Source of the DNA: an uncultured Bacilli bacterium
Lineage (GTDB): Bacteria; Bacillota_I; Bacilli_A; RF39; UBA660
DNA: 64,000 bases
NCBI GenBank assembly: GCA_934149245.1
Contig: CAKPER010000005.1
Span: 1 to 64,000, forward strand
Direction: 5' to 3'
In this document: positions 18,372 to 27,058 of the stretch, in pieces
Position numbering within the stretch: the first letter of the stretch is position 1
Layout: each line of letters opens with the position of its first letter
Translations under genes and position numbers: made by a program
The notes under the pieces: generated by a model
Told to the model about the DNA's origin: nothing
Seen by the model: the letters and a program-made list of their open reading frames with translations, nothing else
Databases searched by the model: none

Positions 18372-19184
18372 ATGACTAAAAAAATTAAAAAATATTCTCA
18401 TACTTTTGTTGTTTGTGCATATCAGAAATGTAAATATTTAGAAGAATGTGTTAAATCTTTAAAAAATCAAACAGTCTTGGCTTCTATTATAATGGTTACT
18501 TCTACAGATAATGATTATATTAGAAATATTGCTTCTAAATATAAGATAAAATTATATGTTAGAAATGGTGAAAGTGATATTCAAGATGATTGGAATTTTG
18601 GATATAGCAAGGCTAAGAGTGATTTAGTTACTATAGCTCATCAAGATGATGTTTATGATAGTAAATATTTAGAGAATATTTTAAAGTATTTTAAAAAATA
18701 TAATGATACACTTTATGTTAGTACTAATTATTATGTATTAAAGAATGGAAAGCTGGAAATTGATCTTAATAGTAAATTAAAAAGAATATTAAAATATCCT
18801 TTAAAGAGCGCTTGCTTTAATAGATTTAAGTTATTTAAAGTTGGCTCTTTAATGGTTGGTAATAGTGTTAATTGTCCATCTGTTAGTTATAATAAAAATA
18901 TATTAGGAACTTCTAACATATTTACTTCAACATTAAAGTTTTCTCTTGATTGGGATACTTTTTTGAAATTATCTAGAATGAAAGGGAGAGTTGGCTATAT
19001 AGATAAAAGATTAATATGTTATAGGATACATAGTAATGCTACAACTGTTAAATTTATTAATAATGATAAGAGGACTGAAGAGGATATTATTATGTTTAGA
19101 AAGATGTGGCCTAAGGTATTTATTCCTATTATTATGAAATTTTATTCTAAAGCTAGCGATACATATGGAGGTTGTGATGAATAA
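18372..19184 (+). CDS. Family 2 glycosyltransferase
   Basis: 270 residues from ATG 18372; GAGGTG at 18360-18365 is its ribosome site, which rules out the GTG inside that site. A GT-A fold begins with VVCAYQKCKYLEECVKSL, followed by HQDDVY, where the DD pair is the metal and nucleotide-sugar site, and SLDWDTFLKLS, which fits the catalytic ED/WD region. The C-terminus is soluble with no membrane helix. It overlaps the following GT2 gene by eight bases. Sugar and acceptor unknown. Confidence 0.8.
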   Translation: MTKKIKKYSHTFVVCAYQKCKYLEECVKSLKNQTVLASIIMVTSTDNDYIRNIASKYKIKLYVRNGESDIQDDWNFGYSKAKSDLVTIAHQDDVYDSKYLENILKYFKKYNDTLYVSTNYYVLKNGKLEIDLNSKLKRILKYPLKSACFNRFKLFKVGSLMVGNSVNCPSVSYNKNILGTSNIFTSTLKFSLDWDTFLKLSRMKGRVGYIDKRLICYRIHSNATTVKFINNDKRTEEDIIMFRKMWPKVFIPIIMKFYSKASDTYGGCDE

Positions 19185-20124
19185 ATGTCTATATATGGTA
19201 ATTCCTTGCTATAATGAAGAAGAAGTTATCGAATCTACTATAAAAATATTAACTAATAAAATAAAGTTATTGATAAAATCAAAAAAAATTGATAAGAATA
19301 GTAAAATAGTTATAGTAGATGATGGAAGTAGTGATAAAACATTAGAAATAGTAAAGAAGTTAAAAATTAAAAATAAATTTTTAATGATAATAAAGTTATC
19401 AAGAAACTTTGGCCATCAAAAGGCTATATATGCTGGAATGATGGAAGTTATGAAGGAAGCTTCTATGGTTATTACTATGGATGCTGATTTACAAGATGAT
19501 ATAGAGGCTATTGATAAAATGGTTGATTGTTATAATGATGGCGTTGATATAGTTTATGGTGTGAGAAGTTCTAGAGATACAGATAGCTTTTTTAAAAAGT
19601 ATAGTGCTTTATTATTTTATAAAGTTATGTCTTTTTTAGGAGTAGAGCTTATCTATAATTGTGCTGATTTTAGATTAATGAGTAAAAGAAGTATAGAAGA
19701 ATTGTCTAGGTATGGAGAGTCTAATTTATTTATAAGAGGTATAGTCCCTATGCTGGGATTTAAGACTGATAAAGTATATTACGAAAGAAAAAAAAGAGAA
19801 TTAGGAACTACTAAATATACACTTGGTAAGATGACAAGATTAGCTTTAGATGGGGTTACATCTTTTAGTATTAAACCTATTAGATTTATAATAAATCTTG
19901 GATTAATATTTTCTCTACTTAGTTTTTCATATCTTATTTATATAGTGTTTAGTTATTTTAAAGGTTCTTCAGTAGTTACTGGTTGGACTTCTACTATAGC
20001 TTTTATATGTTTTTTTGGTAGTTTTCAAATTCTTTGTATAGGTGTTATTGGAGAGTATATATCTAGAATATATATAGAAACTAAGAATAGACCTAAATAT
20101 ACAGTTGATGAAATTATTAGATAA
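19177..20124 (+). CDS. CsbB/GtrB-like polyprenyl-phosphate glycosyltransferase
   Basis: 315 residues from ATG 19177; GGAGG (19167-19171) lies just upstream, so the in-frame ATG at 19165 is not used. N-terminal GT2 domain with PCYNEEEVIE, VDDGSSDKT and MDADLQDD motifs of the dolichyl-phosphate-mannose synthase class. Two C-terminal membrane helices and the closing GVIGEYISRIYIETKNRP motif are typical of GtrB, ArnC and CsbB. It makes an undecaprenyl-phosphate-linked sugar on the inner face of the membrane, presumably the donor for the GT-C/YfhO proteins upstream. Confidence 0.88.
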   Translation: MNKCLYMVIPCYNEEEVIESTIKILTNKIKLLIKSKKIDKNSKIVIVDDGSSDKTLEIVKKLKIKNKFLMIIKLSRNFGHQKAIYAGMMEVMKEASMVITMDADLQDDIEAIDKMVDCYNDGVDIVYGVRSSRDTDSFFKKYSALLFYKVMSFLGVELIYNCADFRLMSKRSIEELSRYGESNLFIRGIVPMLGFKTDKVYYERKKRELGTTKYTLGKMTRLALDGVTSFSIKPIRFIINLGLIFSLLSFSYLIYIVFSYFKGSSVVTGWTSTIAFICFFGSFQILCIGVIGEYISRIYIETKNRPKYTVDEIIR

Positions 20125-20198
20125 TTGTAATTTATGAGTGAATATAGTTTTAGTGGTTTAATATTAAAAATATTTTTTTAGTAATTTTTATGGCAATA

Positions 20199-20227
20199 TT
20201 GACTTTTTAGTCATTATAGTTTATCAT
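20199..20227 (+). promoter_or_regulatory. Promoter of the VirB2-like gene
   Basis: TTGACT (20199-20204) and TATCAT (20222-20227) are separated by 17 bases and lie 38 bases before ATG 20265. Confidence 0.6.
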
Positions 20228-20264
20228 TTAATTATAGTTTATAGATGTGAGGAGGAAATATAAT

Positions 20265-20582
20265 ATGTATTTTTTAGTTGATTATTGTACTGGGTTAGCA
20301 CCTCTTATTAGATTAGTTAAGTCAGTTGTTAAATTGATTCAGTTTGGAGTTCCAATATTGTTGATTTTATTTGGAATGATTGATTTAGGTAAGGCTGTTA
20401 TGTCAAGTAAAGAGGATGAGATGAAAAAAGCTCAAGGTACTTTACTTAAGAGATTTATATATGCGGTTGCTGTATTTTTAGTTGTTACTTTAGTTATGTT
20501 TGTTATGAATCTTGTTAGTGATTCTCAAGCTAAAGGAGCTGATACAAATTCTTGGAGTAATTGCTGGAATAGGATTAAGTAG
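20265..20582 (+). CDS. Small two-helix membrane protein, VirB2/TrbC-like
   Basis: 105 residues from ATG 20265 behind GAGGAGG at 20249-20255; the in-frame GTG at 20247 falls within that purine stretch. Two hydrophobic helices (about 24-43 and 63-87) flank a short charged loop DLGKAVMSSKEDEMKKAQ, the layout of VirB2/TrbC-type pilin precursors. It has its own promoter and terminator, so it is a single-gene unit between the glycosylation cluster and polA. A role with the Tad-like apparatus is possible but not shown. Confidence 0.65.
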   Translation: MYFLVDYCTGLAPLIRLVKSVVKLIQFGVPILLILFGMIDLGKAVMSSKEDEMKKAQGTLLKRFIYAVAVFLVVTLVMFVMNLVSDSQAKGADTNSWSNCWNRIK

Positions 20583-20605
20583 ATGTATATATAATTTACT
20601 GGATG

Positions 20606-20632
20606 AATGTGTTCTTGTGGACACATTTTTCT
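20606..20632 (+). terminator. Terminator after the VirB2-like gene
   Basis: AATGTGTTC (20606-20614) pairs with GGACACATT (20619-20627), with one T-G wobble, around a four-base loop, followed by TTT C TTTT. Confidence 0.8.
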
Positions 20633-20680
20633 TTTGGATTTATGATTATTGTGTTATTATAGTTATAGGGAAGTGAGAAG

Positions 20681-23242
20681 ATGGAGAAGGTTGTTTTAGT
20701 AGATGGTAATAACTTACTATTTAGAAGCTATTATGCTACTGCTTATAGTGGTAATTTTATGAAAAATAGTAGAGGATTTCCAACTAATGGTTTATATGGT
20801 TTTGTAAATATGATAAATAAGATAATTAATGAAGAAAAACCTAAATATATGATGGTAGCATTTGATATTGGTAAAACTTTTAGACATGAAAAATATGATG
20901 AATATAAGGGAGGAAGAGCTGAAACTCCGGATGAACTTAAAAGCCAATTTCCTGTTGCTAAAGAGATATTGAATTGTATGGGAATAAAGTATTTAGAAAA
21001 AGATTTATATGAAGCTGATGATATCATAGGAACTTTTGCTAAGATGATTGATGAATCTTCTTTGTATGAAGGTTTAATAGTAAGTAGTGATAAAGATTTA
21101 TTACAATTAATTAGTGATAAGGTAACGGTTAAGTTATTAAAAACTAAGGATTATATAATGATGAATCATGATACATTTGTTGATACTTATGGAATAGAAC
21201 CAATTAGAATGATAGATCTTAAAGGATTAATGGGAGATGCTTCTGATAATATTCCAGGTGTTAAAGGAATAGGAGAGAAAACAGCTTTAAAATTACTTTC
21301 TACTTATGATACTATAGAAGATATATATAATAATATAGAACAGATAAAGGGAGCTGTTAAGAATAAACTTATTGATGGCAGAAAGCAAGCAATTGATAGT
21401 AAAGATTTAGCTACTATATATAGAGAGGTTCCTCTTGATGTTACATTTGATGATATAAAATATACTTATACTTTTAGTGAAGAATTGATGAATTTATATA
21501 AAGAGTTAGAATTTTATTCTTTTATAAAGAAAAATGATATGAAAAGGGAAAAAGAAGATATAGAAGTCAAGGTAATTTATGATACTAAAACTTTGAATAT
21601 AACTGATGATGTTTCTGTATATGTGGATATTAGTGATAGTAATTATCATAGAGGAATTATAGAGGGAATTAGTATCTATAATGATAGTAATAGTATTTAT
21701 ATACCAGGAGATAATATTGGAGACCTTAGTTATATTAAAGGAAATATTTATACTTATGATGCTAAAAGATTATATGTTAGTTTTTTTAAGAAGAATATAA
21801 ACATTGATACTATTACTAGTGATATTATGATTGCTGCTTATTTAGTTAATTATAATGTTAGTGATGATATTGCTAAGTTAGCTTTAGAGCTTGGTTATGA
21901 TATACCTAGTCCTAATAAAAATGAGGATATTTCTCTTGAAGATAAAGCTAAGATAGGAATTAGTAAGGCTAAGTTTATATATGAAACTAAGGATTTATTT
22001 GACAAGAAAATGCAAGAAGAGGGAGTAATTGATTTATATAATAATATAGAGTTACCACTTTCGTTTGTGCTTGGAAGAATGGAATATACTGGTATAAAGT
22101 GTGATAGTAGTGTTTTAGATAAAATGGGGCTTGATATAAGAAGTAAAGTTAGTGAAATTCAAAATAGTATATATGACCTAGCTGGAAATGTTTTTAATAT
22201 ATCTAGTCCTAAACAATTAGGAGAAGTATTATTTGATAAGTTAGGTCTTCCTCATGGGAAAAAAGGAAAGAGTGGTAATTATTCTACTGATGAGGCTACT
22301 TTATCTAAACTTATAGATTATCCTATTATTCAGTTAATTCTTGAGTATAGAATGCTTACTAAATTAGAGAATACTTACATAGAGGGATTAAAGTCTAATA
22401 TAATGGCTGATGGACGTATACATACTATTTATACGCAAACGATAACTGCTACTGGTAGACTTTCTTCTATTGCTCCTAATTTGCAGAATATTCCTGTCCG
22501 AAATGAATATGGAAGACTTATTAGAAAGAGTTTTGTTAGTGATAAAGATAGTGTTATTTTAAGTAGTGATTATTCCCAAATAGAGCTTAGAATGTTTGCT
22601 CATTTAGCATCTATTGATAGCATGAGAGAGGCTTTTATTAATAATTTTGATATTCATACTCATACTGCTTCTTTAATTTATCATGTTCCTATGGATAAAG
22701 TTACTAAAAATATGAGAAGAAGTGCTAAGGCTGTTAATTTTGGAATTATATATGGAATTAGTAGTTATGGACTTGCTAAGGATTTGAATATTAGTGTTAA
22801 AGAAGCTAAAGATTTTATTAATAATTATTTTGAGACATATCCTGGTATTAGAGATTACATGGATAAAGAGATAAAAGAGGCACATGAGGTTGGTTATGTA
22901 AAGACAATAATGGGTAGGAAGAGAGTTATTAATGAACTTAAGAATAAGAATTATAATATAAGAAGTATGGGTGAGAGAATGGCTTTAAATACTCCTATTC
23001 AAGGAAGTAGTGCAGATATTTTAAAGAAAGCAATGATTGAGATTGATAGAGAGTTTACTAAGCGTGGTCTTAAGAGTAGAATGTTATTACAAGTTCATGA
23101 TGAGCTTGTATTTAATGTTTTAGTTGATGAAGAAGAAATTGTAAAAAAAATTGTTAAAAATATAATGGAAAATACTTATAAAATTAGTGTTCCAATAGTA
23201 GCAGATATTAATATTGGGGCTGATTTATATGAGGCTAAGTAA
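20681..23242 (+). CDS. polA: DNA polymerase I
   Basis: 853 residues. N-terminal 5'-3' exonuclease (DGNNLLFRSYYA; EADDIIGTFA; GVKGIGEKTA), middle 3'-5' exonuclease-like region, and C-terminal polymerase with motif A DYSQIELRMFAHLA, motif B RRSAKAVNFGIIYG and motif C QVHDELVF. The middle domain lacks the usual DxE-type first motif (it reads VYVDISDSNYH), so proofreading is probably absent, as in Bacillus PolA. Works in Okazaki fragment maturation and repair. mutM follows 18 bases later, a common Bacillota pairing for repair of oxidised bases. Confidence 0.96.
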   Translation: MEKVVLVDGNNLLFRSYYATAYSGNFMKNSRGFPTNGLYGFVNMINKIINEEKPKYMMVAFDIGKTFRHEKYDEYKGGRAETPDELKSQFPVAKEILNCMGIKYLEKDLYEADDIIGTFAKMIDESSLYEGLIVSSDKDLLQLISDKVTVKLLKTKDYIMMNHDTFVDTYGIEPIRMIDLKGLMGDASDNIPGVKGIGEKTALKLLSTYDTIEDIYNNIEQIKGAVKNKLIDGRKQAIDSKDLATIYREVPLDVTFDDIKYTYTFSEELMNLYKELEFYSFIKKNDMKREKEDIEVKVIYDTKTLNITDDVSVYVDISDSNYHRGIIEGISIYNDSNSIYIPGDNIGDLSYIKGNIYTYDAKRLYVSFFKKNINIDTITSDIMIAAYLVNYNVSDDIAKLALELGYDIPSPNKNEDISLEDKAKIGISKAKFIYETKDLFDKKMQEEGVIDLYNNIELPLSFVLGRMEYTGIKCDSSVLDKMGLDIRSKVSEIQNSIYDLAGNVFNISSPKQLGEVLFDKLGLPHGKKGKSGNYSTDEATLSKLIDYPIIQLILEYRMLTKLENTYIEGLKSNIMADGRIHTIYTQTITATGRLSSIAPNLQNIPVRNEYGRLIRKSFVSDKDSVILSSDYSQIELRMFAHLASIDSMREAFINNFDIHTHTASLIYHVPMDKVTKNMRRSAKAVNFGIIYGISSYGLAKDLNISVKEAKDFINNYFETYPGIRDYMDKEIKEAHEVGYVKTIMGRKRVINELKNKNYNIRSMGERMALNTPIQGSSADILKKAMIEIDREFTKRGLKSRMLLQVHDELVFNVLVDEEEIVKKIVKNIMENTYKISVPIVADINIGADLYEAK

Positions 23243-23260
23243 GTAGTAAGGGGTGGAAGT

Positions 23261-24085
23261 ATGCCAGAGTTACCAGAGGTTGAGACAGTAAGACGTGGTC
23301 TTTTAGATAAAGTATTAAATAGAGTTATAAAAGGTGTTAGAGTAAATTATCCAGGGATTATAGAATATCCTAGTATTTCTTTATTTAAAAAAGAGATTAT
23401 AGGACAAAGAATTAACGATATTTCTAGATATGGTAAATGGTTGATATTTGTTTTGGATGATTTTTATTTATTATCTCATTTAAGAATGGAAGGTAAGTAT
23501 TTTATAAAGAGTAGTAAAGATGTTGATTTAAAACATGAGCATGTTATATTTGAATTAGATGATAAGACTGAACTTAGGTATATGGATGTAAGAAAGTTTG
23601 GAAAGATGCATCTTATTCCAAAAGATAAGATAAAAGAAATTGGGCCTTTAAAAGAACTTGGATTAGAGCCATGGGACGAAAATTTAACTTTAGAATATTT
23701 GCAAGATAAATTTAGCAAGAAGAGATTACCAATAAAGAGTGTGCTTTTAGATCAGAGTATTATTGTAGGAATTGGAAATATTTATGCTGATGAAATTTTG
23801 TTTTTAGCAAAAATTAATCCATATACAAGAGCAATGGATTTGAATGATGATTCTATTAAAAACATTATAAAGTACACTAGAATTGTTTTGGAAGATGCTA
23901 TAAAAGCTGGTGGTACTACTATTAGAAGTTATAGTAGTGTTAATGGAATTCATGGAATGTTTCAACAAAATTTGAATGTTCATTCTCGTAGTGGTGAGGC
24001 TTGTCCAGTATGTGGTTCTGAAGTTATTAAAGTTAAAATAGGAGGAAGAGGCACTTATTATTGTAGTAAATGTCAGGTTAAGTAA
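23261..24085 (+). CDS. mutM: Formamidopyrimidine-DNA glycosylase
   Basis: 274 residues. PELPEVETVRRGL at the N-terminus gives the catalytic Pro (residue 2, free after Met removal) and Glu. The helix-two-turn-helix with VGIGNIYADEILF and the C-terminal zinc finger with two CxxC pairs (CPVC, CSKC) are complete. Removes 8-oxoguanine and ring-opened purines and cuts the abasic site by beta/delta elimination. Shares an operon with polA. Confidence 0.96.
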   Translation: MPELPEVETVRRGLLDKVLNRVIKGVRVNYPGIIEYPSISLFKKEIIGQRINDISRYGKWLIFVLDDFYLLSHLRMEGKYFIKSSKDVDLKHEHVIFELDDKTELRYMDVRKFGKMHLIPKDKIKEIGPLKELGLEPWDENLTLEYLQDKFSKKRLPIKSVLLDQSIIVGIGNIYADEILFLAKINPYTRAMDLNDDSIKNIIKYTRIVLEDAIKAGGTTIRSYSSVNGIHGMFQQNLNVHSRSGEACPVCGSEVIKVKIGGRGTYYCSKCQVK

Positions 24086-24294
24086 AATTGGCATTTTCGT
24101 TTAGCTAGTTAGAATATAAGAATAATAATATTTTAATTTTGCTGTTAGTTTGATATTTAAAAAAACTTAAGTCGATAGTAGGAATGTTTTAGCATAGAAA
24201 AAGTTATTTTTCTCTTTGAATAATATAAATTATTCATATAGTTTAAAGATTGAAAATAATGAAATTTTAGATTTGATAACAATTAAACATAATA
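24086..24294 (+). other. Gap between mutM and the TasA-like gene without recognised content
   Basis: No open frame with a ribosome site and no clear terminator hairpin is seen here. The sequence is strongly A/T-rich. The only signal is the promoter at its right-hand end, listed separately. Confidence 0.5.
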
Positions 24295-24323
24295 TTGACT
24301 TTTAGGTAAATATTTGATACTAT
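24295..24323 (+). promoter_or_regulatory. Promoter of the TasA-like gene
   Basis: TTGACT (24295-24300) and TACTAT (24318-24323) with a 17-base spacer, 24 bases before ATG 24348. Confidence 0.65.
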
Positions 24324-24347
24324 TAATACAATAAAGGGTGATAGCAA

Positions 24348-25316
24348 ATGAATGAGAATATGGAAAAAAATCAAAATTTAGATAATCAAGCTAGGCAGCC
24401 AGAAAATAAGAGAAATACATTCAATATCATTATTGGAGTTTCAACACTTCTAATAGCAATATTAGGAGCAACTTTTGCTTATTTCTCTGCAACTGCTACA
24501 AGTAAAGATAATGATGTAAATGTTAAATCAGCATATGTTAGTATTTCTTATGATGGTGGTACAGAAATTAAGGCTAGTAATTTGATACCTTCAACTGAGA
24601 GAGTAGCCTTAAAAATGTTTCAAAAAGAAAATATTGAATCAATAGGTGCTGAGGGTGACGAGGGCTTGGAAATAGCTGATGAAGATTTATATACTAATGA
24701 TACATCTAGGAGATGTATTGATGTAAGAGGAAGAGAAGTTTGCTATGTATATCAATTTACTATCACTAGCGATGGAGAGGTTGGAGGAACAACCGGTATA
24801 ACAGGATATATTAAAGTAAATCAAAATCAGTTTGATAATTTGAGTTATGTTATATACGAGGTAACTTTTAAGAAAAATGAAAACGGTAAAATACTTCTTG
24901 ATAAGTACGGACATAAAATAGTTGAGGAATATAAGATGGTTGATGGAATTAATTTTCCTAATGTAGATAATAATACTGATCACGAAGATGATGATCCAAA
25001 CTATTCACTTTTTGAAAAGCCAATTGATGTAAGAGGTGATAATAATGAGTATCAATCTACTAAATATCCACTTGCTTGTTTATTCGGACAATCAGATTCA
25101 TATGCTACAGCAGAAATAGATGATCCAGCAAGATGCAGAACGGCTCAGATTAGTAATAAAGAAAGTCACACTTACCAAGTAATGGTATGGTTAAATGAAA
25201 CTGGAAAAATTCAAAATGAACAAGGTAAAGAATTTAAAGGAACCGTATCAATAGAAGTACCAGGTGGTACTGGTGGTAGTGATTATGAAGATGGTAAGAT
25301 TACTGGTAAACAATAG
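24348..25316 (+). CDS. TasA/CalY-like secreted protein
   Basis: 322 residues. A charged N-terminus of about 24 residues precedes one hydrophobic helix ending GATFAYFSATATS, the signature at the signal cleavage region of TasA/CalY-type fibre proteins processed by SipW-like peptidases. The mature part is acidic with two or three cysteine pairs and a Gly-rich C-terminus. TasA proteins form extracellular fibres. No SipW gene lies in the window. The match is at the signal region only, so the class is reasonable but the fibre role is inferred. Confidence 0.6.
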   Translation: MNENMEKNQNLDNQARQPENKRNTFNIIIGVSTLLIAILGATFAYFSATATSKDNDVNVKSAYVSISYDGGTEIKASNLIPSTERVALKMFQKENIESIGAEGDEGLEIADEDLYTNDTSRRCIDVRGREVCYVYQFTITSDGEVGGTTGITGYIKVNQNQFDNLSYVIYEVTFKKNENGKILLDKYGHKIVEEYKMVDGINFPNVDNNTDHEDDDPNYSLFEKPIDVRGDNNEYQSTKYPLACLFGQSDSYATAEIDDPARCRTAQISNKESHTYQVMVWLNETGKIQNEQGKEFKGTVSIEVPGGTGGSDYEDGKITGKQ

Positions 25317-25395
25317 TAGTAGTATATATTTAAGATAGAAATAGTTCTTTATTGATGAATAGAGAAAAAATGGTTCTTCGAAACGATGGACCTTA

Positions 25396-25427
25396 AAAAT
25401 CACATCTAAATTTTAGGTGTGATTTTA
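25396..25427 (+). terminator. Terminator after the TasA-like gene
   Basis: AAAATCACATCTAAA (25396-25410) pairs with TTTTAGGTGTGATTTTA (25411-25427) with one wobble, forming a long stem with a very short loop and a T-rich end. Confidence 0.8.
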
Positions 25428-25609
25428 TCATATTTTATTTCTTAAAATTTAAAAAAACTAAATCATTCTTTAAAAAAATCAAATTAATATTAAGTAAATT
25501 TATAACGAATACTTTTTGCTAGGTCCACCGAATTACAAAGAATCATTTTTGAAGTAAGGTGCGATATGTTTTGTAATATAATAATACATAAGAAAGAAGA
25601 GAAATTCAT
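25428..25609 (+). other. Gap before the HipA-like gene
   Basis: No gene. A TATAAT at 25577-25582 is the likely -10 box for the HipA-like gene; no good -35 is visible. TGGACCT just before the terminator (25388-25394) and AGGTCCA at 25521-25527 form a distant seven-base inverted repeat that may be chance. Confidence 0.45.
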
Positions 25610-26650
25610 ATGAAATGTATTTTAATGAATAAAAATAAAGAGGCAATGTTAACAGAATATGATTCTGCTACAGGAGTGTTTACCAATATTTATAAAATTT
25701 ACAATATTGATTATGCACCATATATATTAAAAAGTTTTTATAAAAATGAAGATGTTAATGATACCTCTTTAAGGACTAATTTAAGTGAATGGTTTAAAGG
25801 AAGGGGAATACCATCTTGGAGAGATAAGTTAGACTTATTACTACATAGACTTAATGTTAATGCTCCATGTGAGTTGTTGGGTAAAGCATTTGGACTTTCT
25901 CTATCAGATCAATACTGGTTAAAGCCAGAAGAATCCAATCTTAACTATGAAGATATTAATTTTTTTGATAATAGCTTTGATTACGCTGAGTTTATGGAGG
26001 CATCACTTTCAAAAAATAGTAAAATGATTCAAAATATTTCCTCTCTAAAAACACCTAACAATACTACAGATGGTATGTTAAAGAAAGCTTGGATTATAGA
26101 AAATGATATAAGATATTTATTAAAAGGTGGATATAGGAATGAAACAGTCCAACCATTTAATGAAGTACTAGCAAGTGAAATATGTAAAAGGTTGGGATTT
26201 TATCATGTAGAATACTCACTTGATACTTATAAAGATATGGTGGTATCCAAATGTCCTTGTTTTATTACAAAAGATACAGAATTAGTCACTTGCCATCAAA
26301 TAAGAAATGGTATGAAAAATCATAATAGTATAGAAGATTATGAGGAATACATAAAAAAACTTGAATCTGAAGGAATAAAAGATGCAAGAGAAAAAATGGA
26401 AAATATGTATATTTTGGATTTTTTAATTATGAATGAGGATAGACATCTTAATAATTTTGGAATAATAAGAGATGTTAACACTTTAAAGTGGCTGGATGTA
26501 GCTCCAATATTTGATAATGGTCAAAGTTTAAATATTGAGTATTATGATGATGAAGAAAGGCATATTACTGGTGAAGGCAAACTATTTTATGAAGTTAAAC
26601 CATTTGATGAAATTATTAAAATAGTAAAAGATATAAAAAAATTGATGTAA
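25610..26650 (+). CDS. HipA-like Ser/Thr kinase, frameshifted near its C-terminus
   Basis: 346 residues in the first frame. The N-terminal third has no recognised fold. From about residue 150 it has a HipA/CtkA-type kinase pattern: KKAWIIENDIRYLLKGG (nucleotide lysine), PFNEVLASEI (Glu), the catalytic loop LIMNEDRHLNNFG and the metal-binding APIFDNGQSL. HipA kinases phosphorylate translation factors and usually pair with a HipB repressor; none is adjacent here. The frame stops at 26650 but the expected C-terminal helices continue in the -1 frame to 26799, with an A7 run at the junction. Confidence 0.7.
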   Translation: MKCILMNKNKEAMLTEYDSATGVFTNIYKIYNIDYAPYILKSFYKNEDVNDTSLRTNLSEWFKGRGIPSWRDKLDLLLHRLNVNAPCELLGKAFGLSLSDQYWLKPEESNLNYEDINFFDNSFDYAEFMEASLSKNSKMIQNISSLKTPNNTTDGMLKKAWIIENDIRYLLKGGYRNETVQPFNEVLASEICKRLGFYHVEYSLDTYKDMVVSKCPCFITKDTELVTCHQIRNGMKNHNSIEDYEEYIKKLESEGIKDAREKMENMYILDFLIMNEDRHLNNFGIIRDVNTLKWLDVAPIFDNGQSLNIEYYDDEERHITGEGKLFYEVKPFDEIIKIVKDIKKLM

Positions 26651-26799
26651 CTAAATTGGACGATATTCCTAAATGGATTGATAACTTATTACATGAGTAC
26701 CAAGGCATAACAGGATATTCAGATAAAAGAATTAATAAACTATGTATTTTATTAAATAGACAAATAAATAAATTAAAAAAATTAATTCAAAATAGTTAG
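26650..26799 (+). pseudogene. C-terminal helices of the HipA-like kinase in the -1 frame
   Basis: In the frame one base back, the sequence stays open from before the A7 run (26635-26641) to a TAG at 26797-26799, reading KKIDVTKLDDIPKWIDNLL and then a Lys/Leu-rich helix. This is the kind of C-terminal helix HipA-like kinases end with. It has no start or ribosome site. It is either the tail of a gene broken by a one-base loss or the product of a ribosomal slip. Confidence 0.6.
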
Positions 26800-27058
26800 A
26801 AGTTAAGGTTAATTTTTTATTTTGACGCACTTAAGAAAAAATAGAAAAGTTTATCATATACTTTAATTTAGTAAGGAATCCTTATGAAAGAATTGGTAAA
26901 AATAAACATTAAATTATGGTATTAGTGTAATACTTTTGGCTGGATTTTATATATTTTTCAAAAGTGTGATAAAAGCAAACAAAATAATTACAAAAGCGTG
27001 ATTAAAAAAACATATTTTCTTCAAAAATGTGATATAATGTAATTAAGGAGGGGATAAT
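26800..27058 (+). promoter_or_regulatory. Upstream region of the DUF4143 ATPase with three spaced repeats and an extended -10
   Basis: No gene. Three imperfect copies of CAAAARYGTGATWWAA start at 26959, 26991 and 27022, so they are 32 and 31 bases apart, about three helical turns. The third overlaps the extended -10 element TGATATAAT (27029-27037), and AAGGAGGGG follows before ATG 27059. Repeats at this spacing suggest an operator array acting on this promoter. Confidence 0.6.

Noticed and set aside
25388..25527. TGGACCT/AGGTCCA as ends of a mobile element
   Set aside because: Seven bases are too short, the space between holds a terminator and no transposase, and there is no target duplication.
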